Assembly (NCBI GenBank): GCA_017391905.1
Contig: JAFOWX010000076.1
Coordinates: 1 to 38,586, forward strand
Source of the DNA: Paludibacteraceae bacterium
Lineage (GTDB): Bacteria; Bacteroidota; Bacteroidia; Bacteroidales; Paludibacteraceae
Length of the DNA: 38,586 nucleotides
Direction of reading: 5' to 3'
The notes under the pieces are model-generated. The model did no database searches. It was not told where the DNA came from and saw nothing but the letters and a program-made list of their open reading frames with translations. How positions within the stretch are numbered: position 1 is the stretch's first letter; the number at the start of each line of letters is the position of its first letter. A program made the translations under genes and the position numbers. Shown here one piece after another: positions 28,248 through 37,797 of the stretch.

Positions 28248-28436
28248 TTATGCTTCAGCTACAGTTTGTTCAGCGGCTAATTTGCCTCTGTAAAAACCAC
28301 ATTGACCACATACAGTGTGGGCAAGTTTCAAAGCTCCACAGTTAGAGCAAGCTACCAAAGTAGGAGCTACAGCTACGTCATGTGTTCTACGTTTTGCTGT
28401 TCTGGTTTTAGATTGTCTTCTCTTGGGATGTGCCAT
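28248..28436 (-). CDS. rpmF: 50S ribosomal protein L32
   Basis: This 62-residue protein begins MAHPKRRQSKTRTAKRRTHD, the L32 signature, and has a complete zinc ribbon CSNCG...CGQCG (cysteines at about 30, 33, 43 and 46). It lies 11 bases after the DUF177/YceD gene, a pairing found across many bacteria. It is followed by a terminator. Confidence 0.96.
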   Translation of the reverse strand: MAHPKRRQSKTRTAKRRTHDVAVAPTLVACSNCGALKLAHTVCGQCGFYRGKLAAEQTVAEA

Positions 28437-28447
28437 AATTGTATATT

Positions 28448-28957
28448 TTAATTGTTTATTAACGATTTAAGTTGTTCCCATCGTGGGTCTATCTCATCAG
28501 ACTTTTCGCCGGGAGCATACTCTTTTAATTTTTCTTCCATTTCCGGGTTACATTCCCCTTCCTCGTGCGTTGGGCAAATAGGAATGGTTAATGCCGCAAA
28601 TTCAAACAAGTACCAACCTATATCAAACAGTTCCTGCTCTCCTATAACCACCAACTCGTCTGTTTGCTCAGTTAAATCAGTACCAAATTTTACCACCAAA
28701 TGGTCGGTAACATCAACCTGCCAAGACATATCGTCCAAACAACGTTGGCATTCTACCACGATATAACCTTGTTGGGTTAAGGTAACATCATACGCATCCG
28801 CTACCTTTTTTATCACCACTTTAGCTTGAACCAAACCGCCTTTTATTTCCGTTTGTTCCAACCCTTGGTAAAAAGCATCGTCCAACTGGTAAGAAAACTC
28901 AGTTACTGTGTTCTCCAACTGCCTTAAAGATAGTTTTAGAGGATTTAAACAAGCCAT
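28448..28957 (-). CDS. YceD/DUF177 family protein
   Basis: This 169-residue protein has the YceD core: a beta-rich N-terminal half, then the conserved VECQRCLDD segment (about 88-96), followed by GEQELFDIGWYLFEFAALTIPICPTH. In the family the gene is almost always next to rpmF and is linked to 23S rRNA accumulation. An acidic C-terminal tail is present. It is the first gene of the two-gene transcript. Confidence 0.9.
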   Translation of the reverse strand: MACLNPLKLSLRQLENTVTEFSYQLDDAFYQGLEQTEIKGGLVQAKVVIKKVADAYDVTLTQQGYIVVECQRCLDDMSWQVDVTDHLVVKFGTDLTEQTDELVVIGEQELFDIGWYLFEFAALTIPICPTHEEGECNPEMEEKLKEYAPGEKSDEIDPRWEQLKSLINN

Positions 28958-28985
28958 AAAACGACACTTTTTCTGAAAGTGGATG

Positions 28986-28993
28986 CAAAGATA
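28986..28993 (-). promoter_or_regulatory. -7 box of the YceD-rpmF operon
   Basis: On the minus strand this reads TATCTTTG, matching TAnnTTTG, 28 bases before the YceD ATG at 28957. The -33 site is poor (TTTC near 29012-29015). Confidence 0.55.
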
Positions 28994-29033
28994 GTGATTT
29001 TTAATTGAATAGAAAGTTTTTTATCAATATTTT

Positions 29034-30179
29034 TTACGCTTTTTGCAATTCTATCCTAAAAGTAGTTCCCACATTTACTTCCGAATAGCGTACAAAAATC
29101 TTTCCTTTGTGGTATTCGTGGATAATTCGGTATGCTAAAGACAAACCCAATCCCCACCCTCTTTTTTTGGTGGTAAATCCCGGACGAAACACCTGATTGA
29201 TGTGATGTTTGCTAATTCCCTTGCCGGTATCCGTTACATCAATGTAAATCAAATTGTCTTTGGCTGTCATAAAAATGCGAATAGTACCATCGTCCACCAT
29301 CGCATCTACCGCATTCTTACACAAGTTCTCTATCACCCACTCAAACAGCGGCACATTAAGCTGCGCACTATACGTACCCGTAGCCTCAAACAAAAGCGTA
29401 ATTTGGCGCGATATGCGCTTACGCATATACATTACCGTTCTTTCTATCACCGGATTTAATTCCGTCACTTCCAATTCTGCCACCGAACCAATTTGCGAAA
29501 ACCTATCGGCAATTATCCGCAAGCGGTTTACGTCCTTCTCCATTTCGGGCAACATCACATCGTGTGGGTAGTTTTGGCGCAAAATCTCCGTCCACGCCAA
29601 TAGCGACGATATGGGCGTTCCCAATTGATGCGCCGTTTCTTTAGACAAGCCTACCCATACCTTATTCTGTTCGGCCTTTTTGGTAATGTATAAAATTACC
29701 AAAATCAGCACAAAAAATACCACCAATACCGTACTTAGCACAATAGGGTAATACGTGAGTGCCTTTAGCAACACAGAATCATCGTAACAAACAAACTGGC
29801 TATTACCTTTGCCCACATCAATTCTAATAGGCGCATTGGTTTTCGCATACTTTTTAGCCAAGTTTGTCAATTCCAAAGGCGTATAATCCTCTTTAGGCAA
29901 GTTTTTATACGACAACACCGTAAACAGCGTATCTGTCAGTAGCACGGGTATGGTTGTATTACGCGAAACCACCTCGGCCGTAACCGAAAAATCCATAGAC
30001 TCATCAGAGCTACCTATAGCAGTAACTGCCATAGCCCATAGCTCCATTTTCATATCCTCTTCTTTAGACAAATCAGCTATCAACCTGTACGAAACCCATA
30101 CAGAAGACAACACAATTAGCACCGAAATTACAACAAATGCTACTCTAAACGTATTTTGCGAGTTATAAATATTTACCAT
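29034..30179 (-). CDS. Sensor histidine kinase, orphan
   Basis: This 381-residue inner-membrane kinase has two membrane segments (about 13-32 and 143-166) around a periplasmic sensor domain of about 110 residues. The H-box is SKETAHQLGTPISSLLAW with phosphorylated H184. The N-box NLCKNAVDAM (285-294), DTGKGI (317-322), FRPGFTTK (331-338) and GWGLGLSL (341-348) are intact, so it should be active. No HAMP or PAS domain is visible. No response regulator is in the window. The ATG at 30179 is preferred over a TTG one codon earlier. It lies 46 bases after rsgA. Confidence 0.93.
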   Translation of the reverse strand: MVNIYNSQNTFRVAFVVISVLIVLSSVWVSYRLIADLSKEEDMKMELWAMAVTAIGSSDESMDFSVTAEVVSRNTTIPVLLTDTLFTVLSYKNLPKEDYTPLELTNLAKKYAKTNAPIRIDVGKGNSQFVCYDDSVLLKALTYYPIVLSTVLVVFFVLILVILYITKKAEQNKVWVGLSKETAHQLGTPISSLLAWTEILRQNYPHDVMLPEMEKDVNRLRIIADRFSQIGSVAELEVTELNPVIERTVMYMRKRISRQITLLFEATGTYSAQLNVPLFEWVIENLCKNAVDAMVDDGTIRIFMTAKDNLIYIDVTDTGKGISKHHINQVFRPGFTTKKRGWGLGLSLAYRIIHEYHKGKIFVRYSEVNVGTTFRIELQKA

Positions 30180-30225
30180 CAATAAAATAACGTATCTGCA
30201 CCCATTTTATTGCGTTATCAAGCCA

Positions 30226-31128
30226 TCATCTGTATTTGCCGGCCGATACATCCGCCAATATACTCAAATAACTTTGATACCTCGATTCGCTAATCAGATG
30301 CTCCTCTACCGCCTTTCTAACCGCGCAATCCGGCTCGTTTCTATGCAAACAATCGCCAAATTTACACTGCTTGGCATACTGAAAAATTTCGGGAAAATAA
30401 TGACCAATTTCCGCCTCTTCCATGTCTATTAAACCAAACCCCTTAATACCCGGAATATCAATTAACTTACCACCGGCCACTGTAAACATCTCAGCAAACG
30501 TGGTGGTATGCATACCCGTGCTATGCGCCTTAGAAATAGCCCCTGTTTTAACCTGCAACGTAGGTTCCAAGGCATTTAAGAACGAAGATTTACCTACGCC
30601 CGAATTTCCGGCCAATAAGCTAACATGCCCTGCCACCAAACCACGCAACTCATCCATGCCTTGTCCCGTCACCAACGAGCAAGGAACAACCTCATACCCC
30701 AACGAACGATACAAATAGCAATAGTTGGACAAATAATCCTCCTCACCCTCCAACACATCCACCTTATTTACCACAATAACCACCGGCACATCGTACGCCT
30801 TGGCTGTAACCAAAAAACGGTCCACAAACTCATTGGGAGTTTCGGGCTGTGCCAGCGTTACAAACAAAAACACACGGTCTATATTGGCTGCCAAAATATG
30901 TGATTCTTTGGACAAATTAGACGCTTTCCTAATAATGTAGTTACGACGTTCTTCTATGGCCACAATCTGCTCGCCATCTACCTCTACCCAATCGCCCACG
31001 GCCAATGGATTGGTGGTTCGTATGCCTTGCAACCTAAAACGCCCTTTTATACGTGCGTCAACCACCTGGCCCGAAACCAATTCAACGCCATACCTACTTC
31101 CGGTACTTTTAATTACTAAACCTCTCAT
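30226..31128 (-). CDS. rsgA: Ribosome small-subunit-dependent GTPase A
   Basis: This 300-residue, circularly permuted GTPase assists late 30S maturation. Order: OB-fold (about 1-70), G4 NKVD (121-124), G1 GNSGVGKS (174-181), G2 region with MHTTT, G3 DIPG (224-227), and a zinc site C255, C260, H262, C268. All motifs are intact. It starts one base after the stop of the Omp85-like gene, so the two are co-transcribed. Confidence 0.97.
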   Translation of the reverse strand: MRGLVIKSTGSRYGVELVSGQVVDARIKGRFRLQGIRTTNPLAVGDWVEVDGEQIVAIEERRNYIIRKASNLSKESHILAANIDRVFLFVTLAQPETPNEFVDRFLVTAKAYDVPVVIVVNKVDVLEGEEDYLSNYCYLYRSLGYEVVPCSLVTGQGMDELRGLVAGHVSLLAGNSGVGKSSFLNALEPTLQVKTGAISKAHSTGMHTTTFAEMFTVAGGKLIDIPGIKGFGLIDMEEAEIGHYFPEIFQYAKQCKFGDCLHRNEPDCAVRKAVEEHLISESRYQSYLSILADVSAGKYR

Positions 31129-31129
31129 A

Positions 31130-32260
31130 CTAAAAAGCCTCTGTTGCCGTTATATAAAATTTAACCTCGCCTTCGCTATTACCGGCTACATCCACGCGCA
31201 AATGTACACGCGCATCGTTCAACCTAAAACGCAAACCAGCACCATACCCCACTTTTATCCTATTGATAGACGGATTGTAAATATCAAACACATCACCCAC
31301 CGAACAGAACACAGCCGCCTTTAAACGCCACCAAATTGGTATTCTGTATTCGGCCTGTATCATAAACATGGTATTGTCGGTGTACATACGCTCCCTAAAA
31401 CCACGTATCATATCACTCCCCCCAATAGTAGGCAGCATCTGAAAAGGCACCTGCTCGCCCAATCGCGTATCAAAATACACCTGCCAGGCAAACACCTGCC
31501 CCAACCACGTAGGTATGTATTGCCTTACATCCAACGTAAGCGACGTAAACGAATACGTACTACCCAACGCCTGTTGATAAGTTATGCACGAAAACTTCAC
31601 AAAGTTTGAAAACTTTTGAGGATAAAACCCATTATCGCGCGAATCGTATGCAAACTGCACACCCAATCCTAACATAAAATAAGGATCCCAACCAACATCA
31701 CCATACCTTTCGGCCACATAAGGGCGTAAAGCTGCCACCGAATCGTTAAGCAACAAGCGCTCTCCACGCACCCCCACGTACATACCCAACATAAGCTGTG
31801 GATTAAACAAATAAAAAGGCTGCGCGTTGATGGCATACGTCTGAGCCGTGTACAACATATCATCTACAGGCACCGTATTCCCTATACCGTAATAATGATC
31901 GGGATAATGCCTCAAATTTGCATTGCCCGTTAGGTATAATTGGTTGTTTAGAAAATATAAACGAGGATTTATGTTAATCTTGGCCTGGTTGTTTAGCGTA
32001 TAGATAATACTGCCCGAAATGCTGCTTATCTTGCTCAAATCGTTGCTTTTAAAATAATACCCACCCGTAGCGCCAAAGCCCACACTGGTTTCTTCCTGGT
32101 AAAAACCTATGGGCACCGCAAACCAACTGCGTTTTACAGTAGGCGATGCAATTTGGCGCAACAGCTCGGTAGAATTAGCAACAGAATCCGCCTTCTCAAC
32201 AGAAAGGGCGGATTCTATGATACATACTATTGCTACAAGTAAAAAGAAAAATCTTTTCAT
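31130..32260 (-). CDS. Omp85-superfamily-like outer-membrane barrel without POTRA domains
   Basis: This 376-residue protein has a signal peptide (1-20) and a short linker, then about 320 residues of alternating beta strands ending in a C-terminal Phe, typical of barrel proteins. GGSDMIRGF (280-288) is the Omp85 motif (xRGF) that lies in the barrel lumen in BamA and FhaC. No POTRA domain fits in the N-terminal 60 residues. The family includes BamA, TamA and patatin-linked barrels; the role of this short form is unknown. It sits 8 bases after frr and one base before rsgA, an unusual place for such a gene. Confidence 0.85.
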   Translation of the reverse strand: MKRFFFLLVAIVCIIESALSVEKADSVANSTELLRQIASPTVKRSWFAVPIGFYQEETSVGFGATGGYYFKSNDLSKISSISGSIIYTLNNQAKININPRLYFLNNQLYLTGNANLRHYPDHYYGIGNTVPVDDMLYTAQTYAINAQPFYLFNPQLMLGMYVGVRGERLLLNDSVAALRPYVAERYGDVGWDPYFMLGLGVQFAYDSRDNGFYPQKFSNFVKFSCITYQQALGSTYSFTSLTLDVRQYIPTWLGQVFAWQVYFDTRLGEQVPFQMLPTIGGSDMIRGFRERMYTDNTMFMIQAEYRIPIWWRLKAAVFCSVGDVFDIYNPSINRIKVGYGAGLRFRLNDARVHLRVDVAGNSEGEVKFYITATEAF

Positions 32261-32268
32261 CTACAACA

Positions 32269-32829
32269 TTAAACTGTCATAATTTCTTTTTCTTTAACAG
32301 CCACTAAATCATCAATGCGTTTAATAAATTTATCGTGTAGCTTTTGTACTTCGTTTTCGGCGTCTTTCTCTACGTCTTCGGGCATGCCATCTTTGATAGA
32401 TTTTTTAAGCGCATCAATGGCATCACGACGCGCATTACGCACGCTGATTTTAGCATCTTCGCCTTCTTGTTTAGCTTGTTTTACCAAACCTTTACGACGT
32501 TCCTCGGTTAATGGAGGAATAGACAAACGAATCATCTCGCCGTTGTTTTCGGGGGTAATACCTACCTCAGAAGCCATAATGGCTTTTTCTATCTCACGAA
32601 TCAAACCTTTTTCCCAAGGTTGGATAGCAATGGTGCGTGCATCGGGGGTAGAAATAGAAGCTACACCAGAGAGTGGAGTCATGGCACCGTAATACTCAAT
32701 TTTAATACCGTCCAAAATACGAGTATTTGCTTTTCCTGCACGAATACGTGCCAATTGTTCGTCCAAAAATAGCAACGAACATTCCATTTTTTCGGAAGCG
32801 TCGTTTAAATTTTCTTTTATATCAACCAT
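32269..32829 (-). CDS. frr: Ribosome recycling factor
   Basis: This 186-residue protein has the RRF sequence throughout: a helical bundle ([21 protein letters not shown], about 28-48), the second domain with [17 protein letters not shown] (58-74), and the C-terminal helices [30 protein letters not shown]. It splits post-termination ribosomes with EF-G. It lies 12 bases after pyrH, the common pyrH-frr pair. Confidence 0.97.
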   Translation of the reverse strand: MVDIKENLNDASEKMECSLLFLDEQLARIRAGKANTRILDGIKIEYYGAMTPLSGVASISTPDARTIAIQPWEKGLIREIEKAIMASEVGITPENNGEMIRLSIPPLTEERRKGLVKQAKQEGEDAKISVRNARRDAIDALKKSIKDGMPEDVEKDAENEVQKLHDKFIKRIDDLVAVKEKEIMTV

Positions 32830-32841
32830 ACTGTTTATTAT

Positions 32842-33549
32842 TTATCTTGTTACCAAAGTTCCAATTTTTTCGCCTTGCAACACCTTCATCAAGTTGCCAT
32901 ACACATCCATGTTAAACACATAAATAGGCAAGTTATTTTCTTTGCACATGGTAGTTGCAGTTAAGTCCATCACCTTCAAATTACGGTTGTAAATTTCGTC
33001 AAAAGTAATGGTATCAAATTTTTGTGCAGTAGCATCCTTTTCGGGGTCTGCTGTGTAAATACCATCCACGCGTGTGCCTTTTAGCATCACATCTGCTTTT
33101 ACCTCAATGCCACGCAACGACGATCCTGTGTCGGTAGTAAAGAAAGGATTACCGGTACCACCCGACAATATTACCACCTCGCCAGCTTCCAAGCATTGAA
33201 TAGCCTTATCGCTGCTGTAATACTCACCAATAGGCTCCATGCGGATAGCGGTTAATACCCTGTTCTTAACGCCAACTGCTGTCAATGCAGAGCTTAATGC
33301 CAAACTATTGATAACAGTAGCCAACATACCCATTTGATCGCCTTTTACACGGTCAAATCCTTTAGAAGCACCACTTAGCCCCCTAAAGATATTACCACCA
33401 CCTATTACAATAGCCACTTGCACACCCATTTGGGCAGCTTGTTTTATTTGTTCGGCATAATCAGACAAACGGTTAGAATCAATACCATAACCTTGTTCGC
33501 CCATAAGCGATTCACCGCTTAACTTTAACAAAATTCGTTTAAATTGCAT
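32842..33549 (-). CDS. pyrH: UMP kinase
   Basis: This 235-residue amino-acid-kinase-family enzyme phosphorylates UMP. Motifs: KLSGESLMG (9-17), GGGNIFRG (50-57), the RGIEVKADVMLKGTRVDGIYTADPEKD segment and a C-terminal NLMKVLQGEKIGTLV. It is hexameric in the family. It is the first gene of the transcript running to rsgA and the kinase. Confidence 0.97.
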   Translation of the reverse strand: MQFKRILLKLSGESLMGEQGYGIDSNRLSDYAEQIKQAAQMGVQVAIVIGGGNIFRGLSGASKGFDRVKGDQMGMLATVINSLALSSALTAVGVKNRVLTAIRMEPIGEYYSSDKAIQCLEAGEVVILSGGTGNPFFTTDTGSSLRGIEVKADVMLKGTRVDGIYTADPEKDATAQKFDTITFDEIYNRNLKVMDLTATTMCKENNLPIYVFNMDVYGNLMKVLQGEKIGTLVTR

Positions 33550-33590
33550 ACTTTACACATTTGGTTATTTACACAAATAACTCTTTAGCG

Positions 33591-33621
33591 CAAAGGTAAT
33601 AAATTAAAGTTGAATGTACAA
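33591..33621 (-). promoter_or_regulatory. Promoter of the pyrH operon
   Basis: On the minus strand: TTG (33621-33619), 20 nt, TACCTTTG (33598-33591). It lies 41 bases before the pyrH ATG. Confidence 0.7.
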
Positions 33622-33665
33622 CGTTACCACCTTGCTTCACAGAAAAAACATTGCATAAAAACAGC

Positions 33666-33696
33666 AAAAGAGGCCAACAAAATGTTAGCCTCTTTT
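33666..33696 (-). terminator. Terminator after rplQ
   Basis: A 14-bp stem with one G-U pair (33696-33683 with 33679-33666, loop TTT) ends in T-rich sequence on the minus strand, 18 bases after the rplQ stop. It closes the large ribosomal operon. Confidence 0.82.
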
Positions 33697-33714
33697 ACAA
33701 TATATCGCATCAAA

Positions 33715-34197
33715 TTATTCTGCGCTTTCTGCAGGAGCTTCAGCAGCTTCAACAACAGCATCTTCTGCTTTAGCAGCTTTTTTACCTGCACGACGTGTTT
33801 TGGTTTTCTTTTTACCAGCAGCGTCTTTCAACAAGTTTTCGTTGTAGTCAACCAATTCGATAAAGCACATTTGTGCAGCGTCACCCAAACGGAAACCGGT
33901 TTTTAGGATACGAGTGTAACCACCGGGACGGTCAGCAACACGTTGTGCAATTTCACCGAACAACAAAGTTACAGCTTCTTTATCGCGCAATTCAGCAAAA
34001 GCCAAACGACGTGAGTGAGTTGTATCTTCTTTAGAACGGGTAATGATAGGTTCTACATATTTACGCAATTCTTTAGCTTTTGCTAAAGTGGTATTGATTT
34101 TTTTATGTTTTAGAAGCGAAGCTGCCATATTAGCCAACATAGCGTTTCTATGAGCAGTCTTTCTACCTAAATGGTTAAATTTTTTATTGTGTCTCAT
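33715..34197 (-). CDS. rplQ: 50S ribosomal protein L17
   Basis: This 160-residue protein begins [21 protein letters not shown], the L17 signature. The conserved core ends near residue 125. The remaining tail ([32 protein letters not shown] in outline) is rich in Lys, Ala and Glu and is a feature of Bacteroidota L17. Last gene of the operon, 5 bases after rpoA. Confidence 0.96.
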   Translation of the reverse strand: MRHNKKFNHLGRKTAHRNAMLANMAASLLKHKKINTTLAKAKELRKYVEPIITRSKEDTTHSRRLAFAELRDKEAVTLLFGEIAQRVADRPGGYTRILKTGFRLGDAAQMCFIELVDYNENLLKDAAGKKKTKTRRAGKKAAKAEDAVVEAAEAPAESAE

Positions 34198-34202
34198 CGT
34201 TT

Positions 34203-35189
34203 TTACTCTTTATCTAATTTATATTTTGCAATATCCATACCAAACGACAAGTTCAAACTTGCCAATTTAGCATCTAATTCTACCAACGATTTTTTACCGA
34301 AGTTACGGAATTTAAGCAAATCGTTACGATTAAAGGATACCAATTCCGCCAATGTTTCTACATCAGCCGACTTCAAGCAGTTTAATGCACGAACTGACAA
34401 GTCCAAATCAACCAATTTGGTTTTAAGCAATTGACGCATGTGCAATGCTTCCTCGTCAAATTCTTCTGCACCTTCAGCATCGCTAAAGTCTAAGGTAATC
34501 TTTTCGTCCGAGAACAACATAAAATGATGAATCAAAATTTTAGCTGCCTCTTTCAATGCTTCTTTTGGATGAACAGAGCCATCGGTAACGATCTCTATCA
34601 ACAATTTTTCATAGTCCGTTTTTTGTTCAATACGGTAGTTTTCTACGGTATATTTTACATTAACAATAGGAGTATAAATAGAGTCGATAGGAATTACACC
34701 TGCATCTTGATTTGGCATACGATTTTCTTCTGCTGGAATATAACCACGACCTTTGTTGATGGTTAGTTCCATGTGAATCGAAGCCGATTCATCCAAGGTA
34801 CAAATAAGTAATTCGGGATTTAAAACGGCAAAACCGCTTAGGTTTATATCGCCGGCTTTAAACGTTGTTTTATTAGCAATATCAATCGTTACTTTCTCAA
34901 AATCAGCACCTTCTACCAATTGTTTGAAACGTACTTGTTTCAATGCTAAAATGATGTTGGTTACATCCTCAACAACACCAGGAATGGTGTCGAACTCATG
35001 ATTAACCCCTTCTATTTTTACAGAAGTGATGGCAAAGCCCTCTAGCGACGAAAGCAAAATACGACGCAATGCATTACCAATGGTAATACCAAAGCCCGGT
35101 TCCAATGGACGAAATTCAAATTTTCCATTAGAATCATTTGCTTCGAGCATGATGACTTGCTCAGGTTTTTGAAATGGTAATAAAGGCAT
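34203..35189 (-). CDS. rpoA: RNA polymerase alpha subunit
   Basis: This 328-residue protein has the N-terminal dimer domain ([15 protein letters not shown] near 41-55) and a C-terminal domain (about 250-320) with the helix-hairpin-helix [47 protein letters not shown]. In Bacteroidota this domain could contact AT-rich UP elements such as the one proposed upstream of trpB2. It lies 9 bases after rpsD. Confidence 0.97.
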   Translation of the reverse strand: MPLLPFQKPEQVIMLEANDSNGKFEFRPLEPGFGITIGNALRRILLSSLEGFAITSVKIEGVNHEFDTIPGVVEDVTNIILALKQVRFKQLVEGADFEKVTIDIANKTTFKAGDINLSGFAVLNPELLICTLDESASIHMELTINKGRGYIPAEENRMPNQDAGVIPIDSIYTPIVNVKYTVENYRIEQKTDYEKLLIEIVTDGSVHPKEALKEAAKILIHHFMLFSDEKITLDFSDAEGAEEFDEEALHMRQLLKTKLVDLDLSVRALNCLKSADVETLAELVSFNRNDLLKFRNFGKKSLVELDAKLASLNLSFGMDIAKYKLDKE

Positions 35190-35198
35190 AATTCAAGA

Positions 35199-35804
35199 TT
35201 ATTTAGAGTAAAGTTCAACGATTAATTGTTCCTTGATGTTTTCAGGGATATCTGCTCTATCAGGCATGTGTAAGAATTTACCAGCTTGCGAAGCAGCATC
35301 AAATTCAATCCAAGGATATTTACTGTGATTAAAACCAGATAAAGAAGCAGCAATTACTTCCAATGATTTTGATTTTTCGCGAACACCTACTACATCACCA
35401 GCTTTTACTTGGTAAGAAGGAATATTAACAACAGCACCGTTTACAACAATGTGTCTGTGGCTTACCAATTGACGAGCAGCAGCACGAGTAGGAGCAAAGC
35501 CCAAACGATATACTACGTTGTCCAAACGAGATTCCAATAATTGCAACAACACCTCACCGGTAATACCTTTGGTGCGGCTAGCTTTTGCAAACAAGTTACG
35601 GAATTGTCTTTCCAAAACGCCGTAAGTATATTTAGCTTTTTGTTTTTCTTTTAACTGAACACCGTATTCAGATGTTTTTCTTTTACGAGAATTACCGTGT
35701 TGACCGGGAGGATAGTTTCTTTTTGACAACACTTTATCAGCACCAAAAATGGGTTCACCAAATTTACGTGCTATTCTAGTTTTAGGTCCAATATATCTTG
35801 CCAT
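35199..35804 (-). CDS. rpsD: 30S ribosomal protein S4
   Basis: This 201-residue protein begins [21 protein letters not shown] and has the S4 RNA-binding domain at about 92-155 ([30 protein letters not shown]). The zinc cysteines of some S4 forms are absent. It binds 16S rRNA early in 30S assembly. Confidence 0.97.
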   Translation of the reverse strand: MARYIGPKTRIARKFGEPIFGADKVLSKRNYPPGQHGNSRKRKTSEYGVQLKEKQKAKYTYGVLERQFRNLFAKASRTKGITGEVLLQLLESRLDNVVYRLGFAPTRAAARQLVSHRHIVVNGAVVNIPSYQVKAGDVVGVREKSKSLEVIAASLSGFNHSKYPWIEFDAASQAGKFLHMPDRADIPENIKEQLIVELYSK

Positions 35805-35837
35805 TTTATTCTTAATTTAGAAGTTTAACATTACAAA

Positions 35838-36227
35838 TTATACTCTTCTTCTTTTGGGAGGACGACAACCATTGTGTGGCAATGGAGTAACGTCGATAAT
35901 TTCGGTTACTTCGATACCAGCACCATGAATGGTTCTGATAGCCGATTCACGACCATTACCTGGACCTTTTACGTATGCTTTCACTTTGCGCAAGCCTAAA
36001 TCATAAGCAACTTTTGCACAATCTTGAGCTGCCATTTGGGCTGCATAAGGAGTGTTCTTTTTAGAACCGCGGAAACCCATCTTACCAGCAGACGACCAAG
36101 AAATTACTTGACCTTCAGCATTGGTGATGGTTACAATGATATTGTTGAACGATGAATAGACATGAGCCTGACCCGTTCCATCTATTTTTACTACTCTTTT
36201 TTTGGTAGCAGCAGTCTTTTTAGCCAT
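35838..36227 (-). CDS. rpsK: 30S ribosomal protein S11
   Basis: This 129-residue protein has the S11 core ([48 protein letters not shown] in outline) and the C-terminal [18 protein letters not shown]. It is part of the 30S platform. It lies 32 bases after rpsM. Confidence 0.97.
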   Translation of the reverse strand: MAKKTAATKKRVVKIDGTGQAHVYSSFNNIIVTITNAEGQVISWSSAGKMGFRGSKKNTPYAAQMAAQDCAKVAYDLGLRKVKAYVKGPGNGRESAIRTIHGAGIEVTEIIDVTPLPHNGCRPPKRRRV

Positions 36228-36259
36228 GTGTTTCTAATTTAACTGATTTGACAAATTAA

Positions 36260-36640
36260 TTACTTAGTTGCTTTTTTCTTGTTAGCAACAGTTTTCTTTT
36301 TACCCTTACGAGTACGAGCGTTATTTTTGGTACTTTGACCACGCAAAGGCAAGCCTAAACGGTGACGAATACCACGATAGCAACCAATGTCCATCAAGCG
36401 TTTGATGTTCAATTGTACTTCAGAACGCAAATCACCTTCTACTTTGAATTCGGCACCAATGATGTCACGAATTTTAGAAGCTTGATCGTCGGTCCAATCT
36501 TTAACCTTGATGTCTTTGTCAATACCAGCTTCTGCTAAAATTTTATTAGCACTGCTTCTTCCTATTCCGTAGATATAGGTTAAACCTATTTCACCTCTTT
36601 TATTTTGAGGTAAATCTACTCCTGCAATTCTTATAGCCAT
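36260..36640 (-). CDS. rpsM: 30S ribosomal protein S13
   Basis: This 126-residue protein has the S13 start [27 protein letters not shown] and the [25 protein letters not shown] block that contacts the 30S head and the P-site tRNA. It has a lysine-rich tail. It lies 23 bases after rpmJ. Confidence 0.97.
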   Translation of the reverse strand: MAIRIAGVDLPQNKRGEIGLTYIYGIGRSSANKILAEAGIDKDIKVKDWTDDQASKIRDIIGAEFKVEGDLRSEVQLNIKRLMDIGCYRGIRHRLGLPLRGQSTKNNARTRKGKKKTVANKKKATK

Positions 36641-36663
36641 AAACTATTATAAAAAATGATTAA

Positions 36664-36780
36664 TTAACCTTGACGTTGTTTTTCTTTAGGGTTCTTTTTG
36701 TTAATAACGTAAAGACGTCCTTTTCTTCTAACGATTTGACATTCGTCAGAGCGTTTTTTAATAGATGCTTTTACTTTCAT
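36664..36780 (-). CDS. rpmJ: 50S ribosomal protein L36, zinc-free form
   Basis: This 38-codon gene reads [20 protein letters not shown] and continues [18 protein letters not shown]. The overall pattern is L36, but only one cysteine is left where zinc-binding forms have three Cys and a His. It is between infA (16-nt gap) and rpsM, its usual place. It is below the length limit of many gene lists. Confidence 0.95.
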   Translation of the reverse strand: MKVKASIKKRSDECQIVRRKGRLYVINKKNPKEKQRQG

Positions 36781-36796
36781 TCTCGTATGTATTAAA

Positions 36797-37015
36797 TTAT
36801 TTGTATCTAAAAGAGATTCTTCCTTTAGTTAAATCGTACGGCGACATTTCTACTTTTACTTTATCACCTGGTAAAATACGAATATAGTGCATACGCATTT
36901 TACCTGAAATATGTGCGGTAATTTCGTGTCCGTTTTCCAACTCTACACGAAACATAGCGTTAGATAAAGCTTCTACAATAACGCCGTCTTGTTCTATTGC
37001 TGCTTGTTTTGCCAT
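36797..37015 (-). CDS. infA: Translation initiation factor IF-1
   Basis: This 72-residue OB-fold protein begins [30 protein letters not shown] and contains the family's [30 protein letters not shown] segment. It binds the A site of the 30S subunit. Its ATG directly abuts the map stop codon. Confidence 0.97.
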   Translation of the reverse strand: MAKQAAIEQDGVIVEALSNAMFRVELENGHEITAHISGKMRMHYIRILPGDKVKVEMSPYDLTKGRISFRYK

Positions 37016-37792
37016 TTATTTGTGACTTAAAACTTCTTCTACGTATTCAAAAGTTGATAATATCGTTGCATCGCCTTTTTGGATAGCAACAGTATGTTCA
37101 AAATGTGCCGATGGCTTACGATCTATGGTTCTGATGGTCCAACCATCACGTTCCATAACAATTCCGCGATTTCCCATGTTAATCATGGGTTCTATGGCAA
37201 TAACCATACCCTCACGCAATTGGATTCCCTGACCGCGTTTTCCGTAATTAGGTACCTCTGGGTCTTCGTGCATGTTACGACCTATTCCATGACCAACCAT
37301 TTCTCTTACCACCGAGAAACCGGCAGCTTGACAGTGTTGCTGAATAGCGTACCCCACATCGCCTAAGCGATTGCCATGTCGTGCTTGTTCAATACCCTTA
37401 TACAAGGCTTCTTTGGTTGTTTGCAACAACTTTTTTACCTTAGGGTCCACATTGCCCACACAAAACGTATAAGCAGAATCACCATAAAAACCATCAATAA
37501 TGGTTCCACAATCTACAGAAACTATATCGCCATCTTTTAAGGCATAGTTTGAAGGAATACCATGTACCACTTGGTCATTTACCGAAATACATAAAGTATT
37601 AGGAAAACCTTGATACCCCAAAAAACCAGGTAAAGCACCATTAGAACGGATAAAATCTTCAGCGATTTTATCCAATTCTAAGGTGGTTATACCAACTTTA
37701 ATTGCTTTTGCAACTTCAGCTAAAGTCTTTCCTACCAAAACATTGCTTTTTCTAAGCAATTCTATTTCTTCGGGAGTCTTTAGATATATCAT
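37016..37792 (-). CDS. map: Type I methionine aminopeptidase
   Basis: This 258-residue enzyme removes the N-terminal Met from new proteins. The five metal ligands are present: D94, D105, H168, E201 and E232, with substrate-binding H77. The length is normal for the short, type Ia form without an N-terminal zinc domain. It lies 5 bases after secY. Confidence 0.97.
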   Translation of the reverse strand: MIYLKTPEEIELLRKSNVLVGKTLAEVAKAIKVGITTLELDKIAEDFIRSNGALPGFLGYQGFPNTLCISVNDQVVHGIPSNYALKDGDIVSVDCGTIIDGFYGDSAYTFCVGNVDPKVKKLLQTTKEALYKGIEQARHGNRLGDVGYAIQQHCQAAGFSVVREMVGHGIGRNMHEDPEVPNYGKRGQGIQLREGMVIAIEPMINMGNRGIVMERDGWTIRTIDRKPSAHFEHTVAIQKGDATILSTFEYVEEVLSHK

Positions 37793-37797
37793 ATTAA

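Noticed and set aside
32315-32692. A 125-codon plus-strand frame opposite frr
   Set aside because: It is a shadow of the frr codon pattern and has no promoter or family match. Similar shadows opposite recJ, pyrH, rpoA and the ClC gene were discarded for the same reason.
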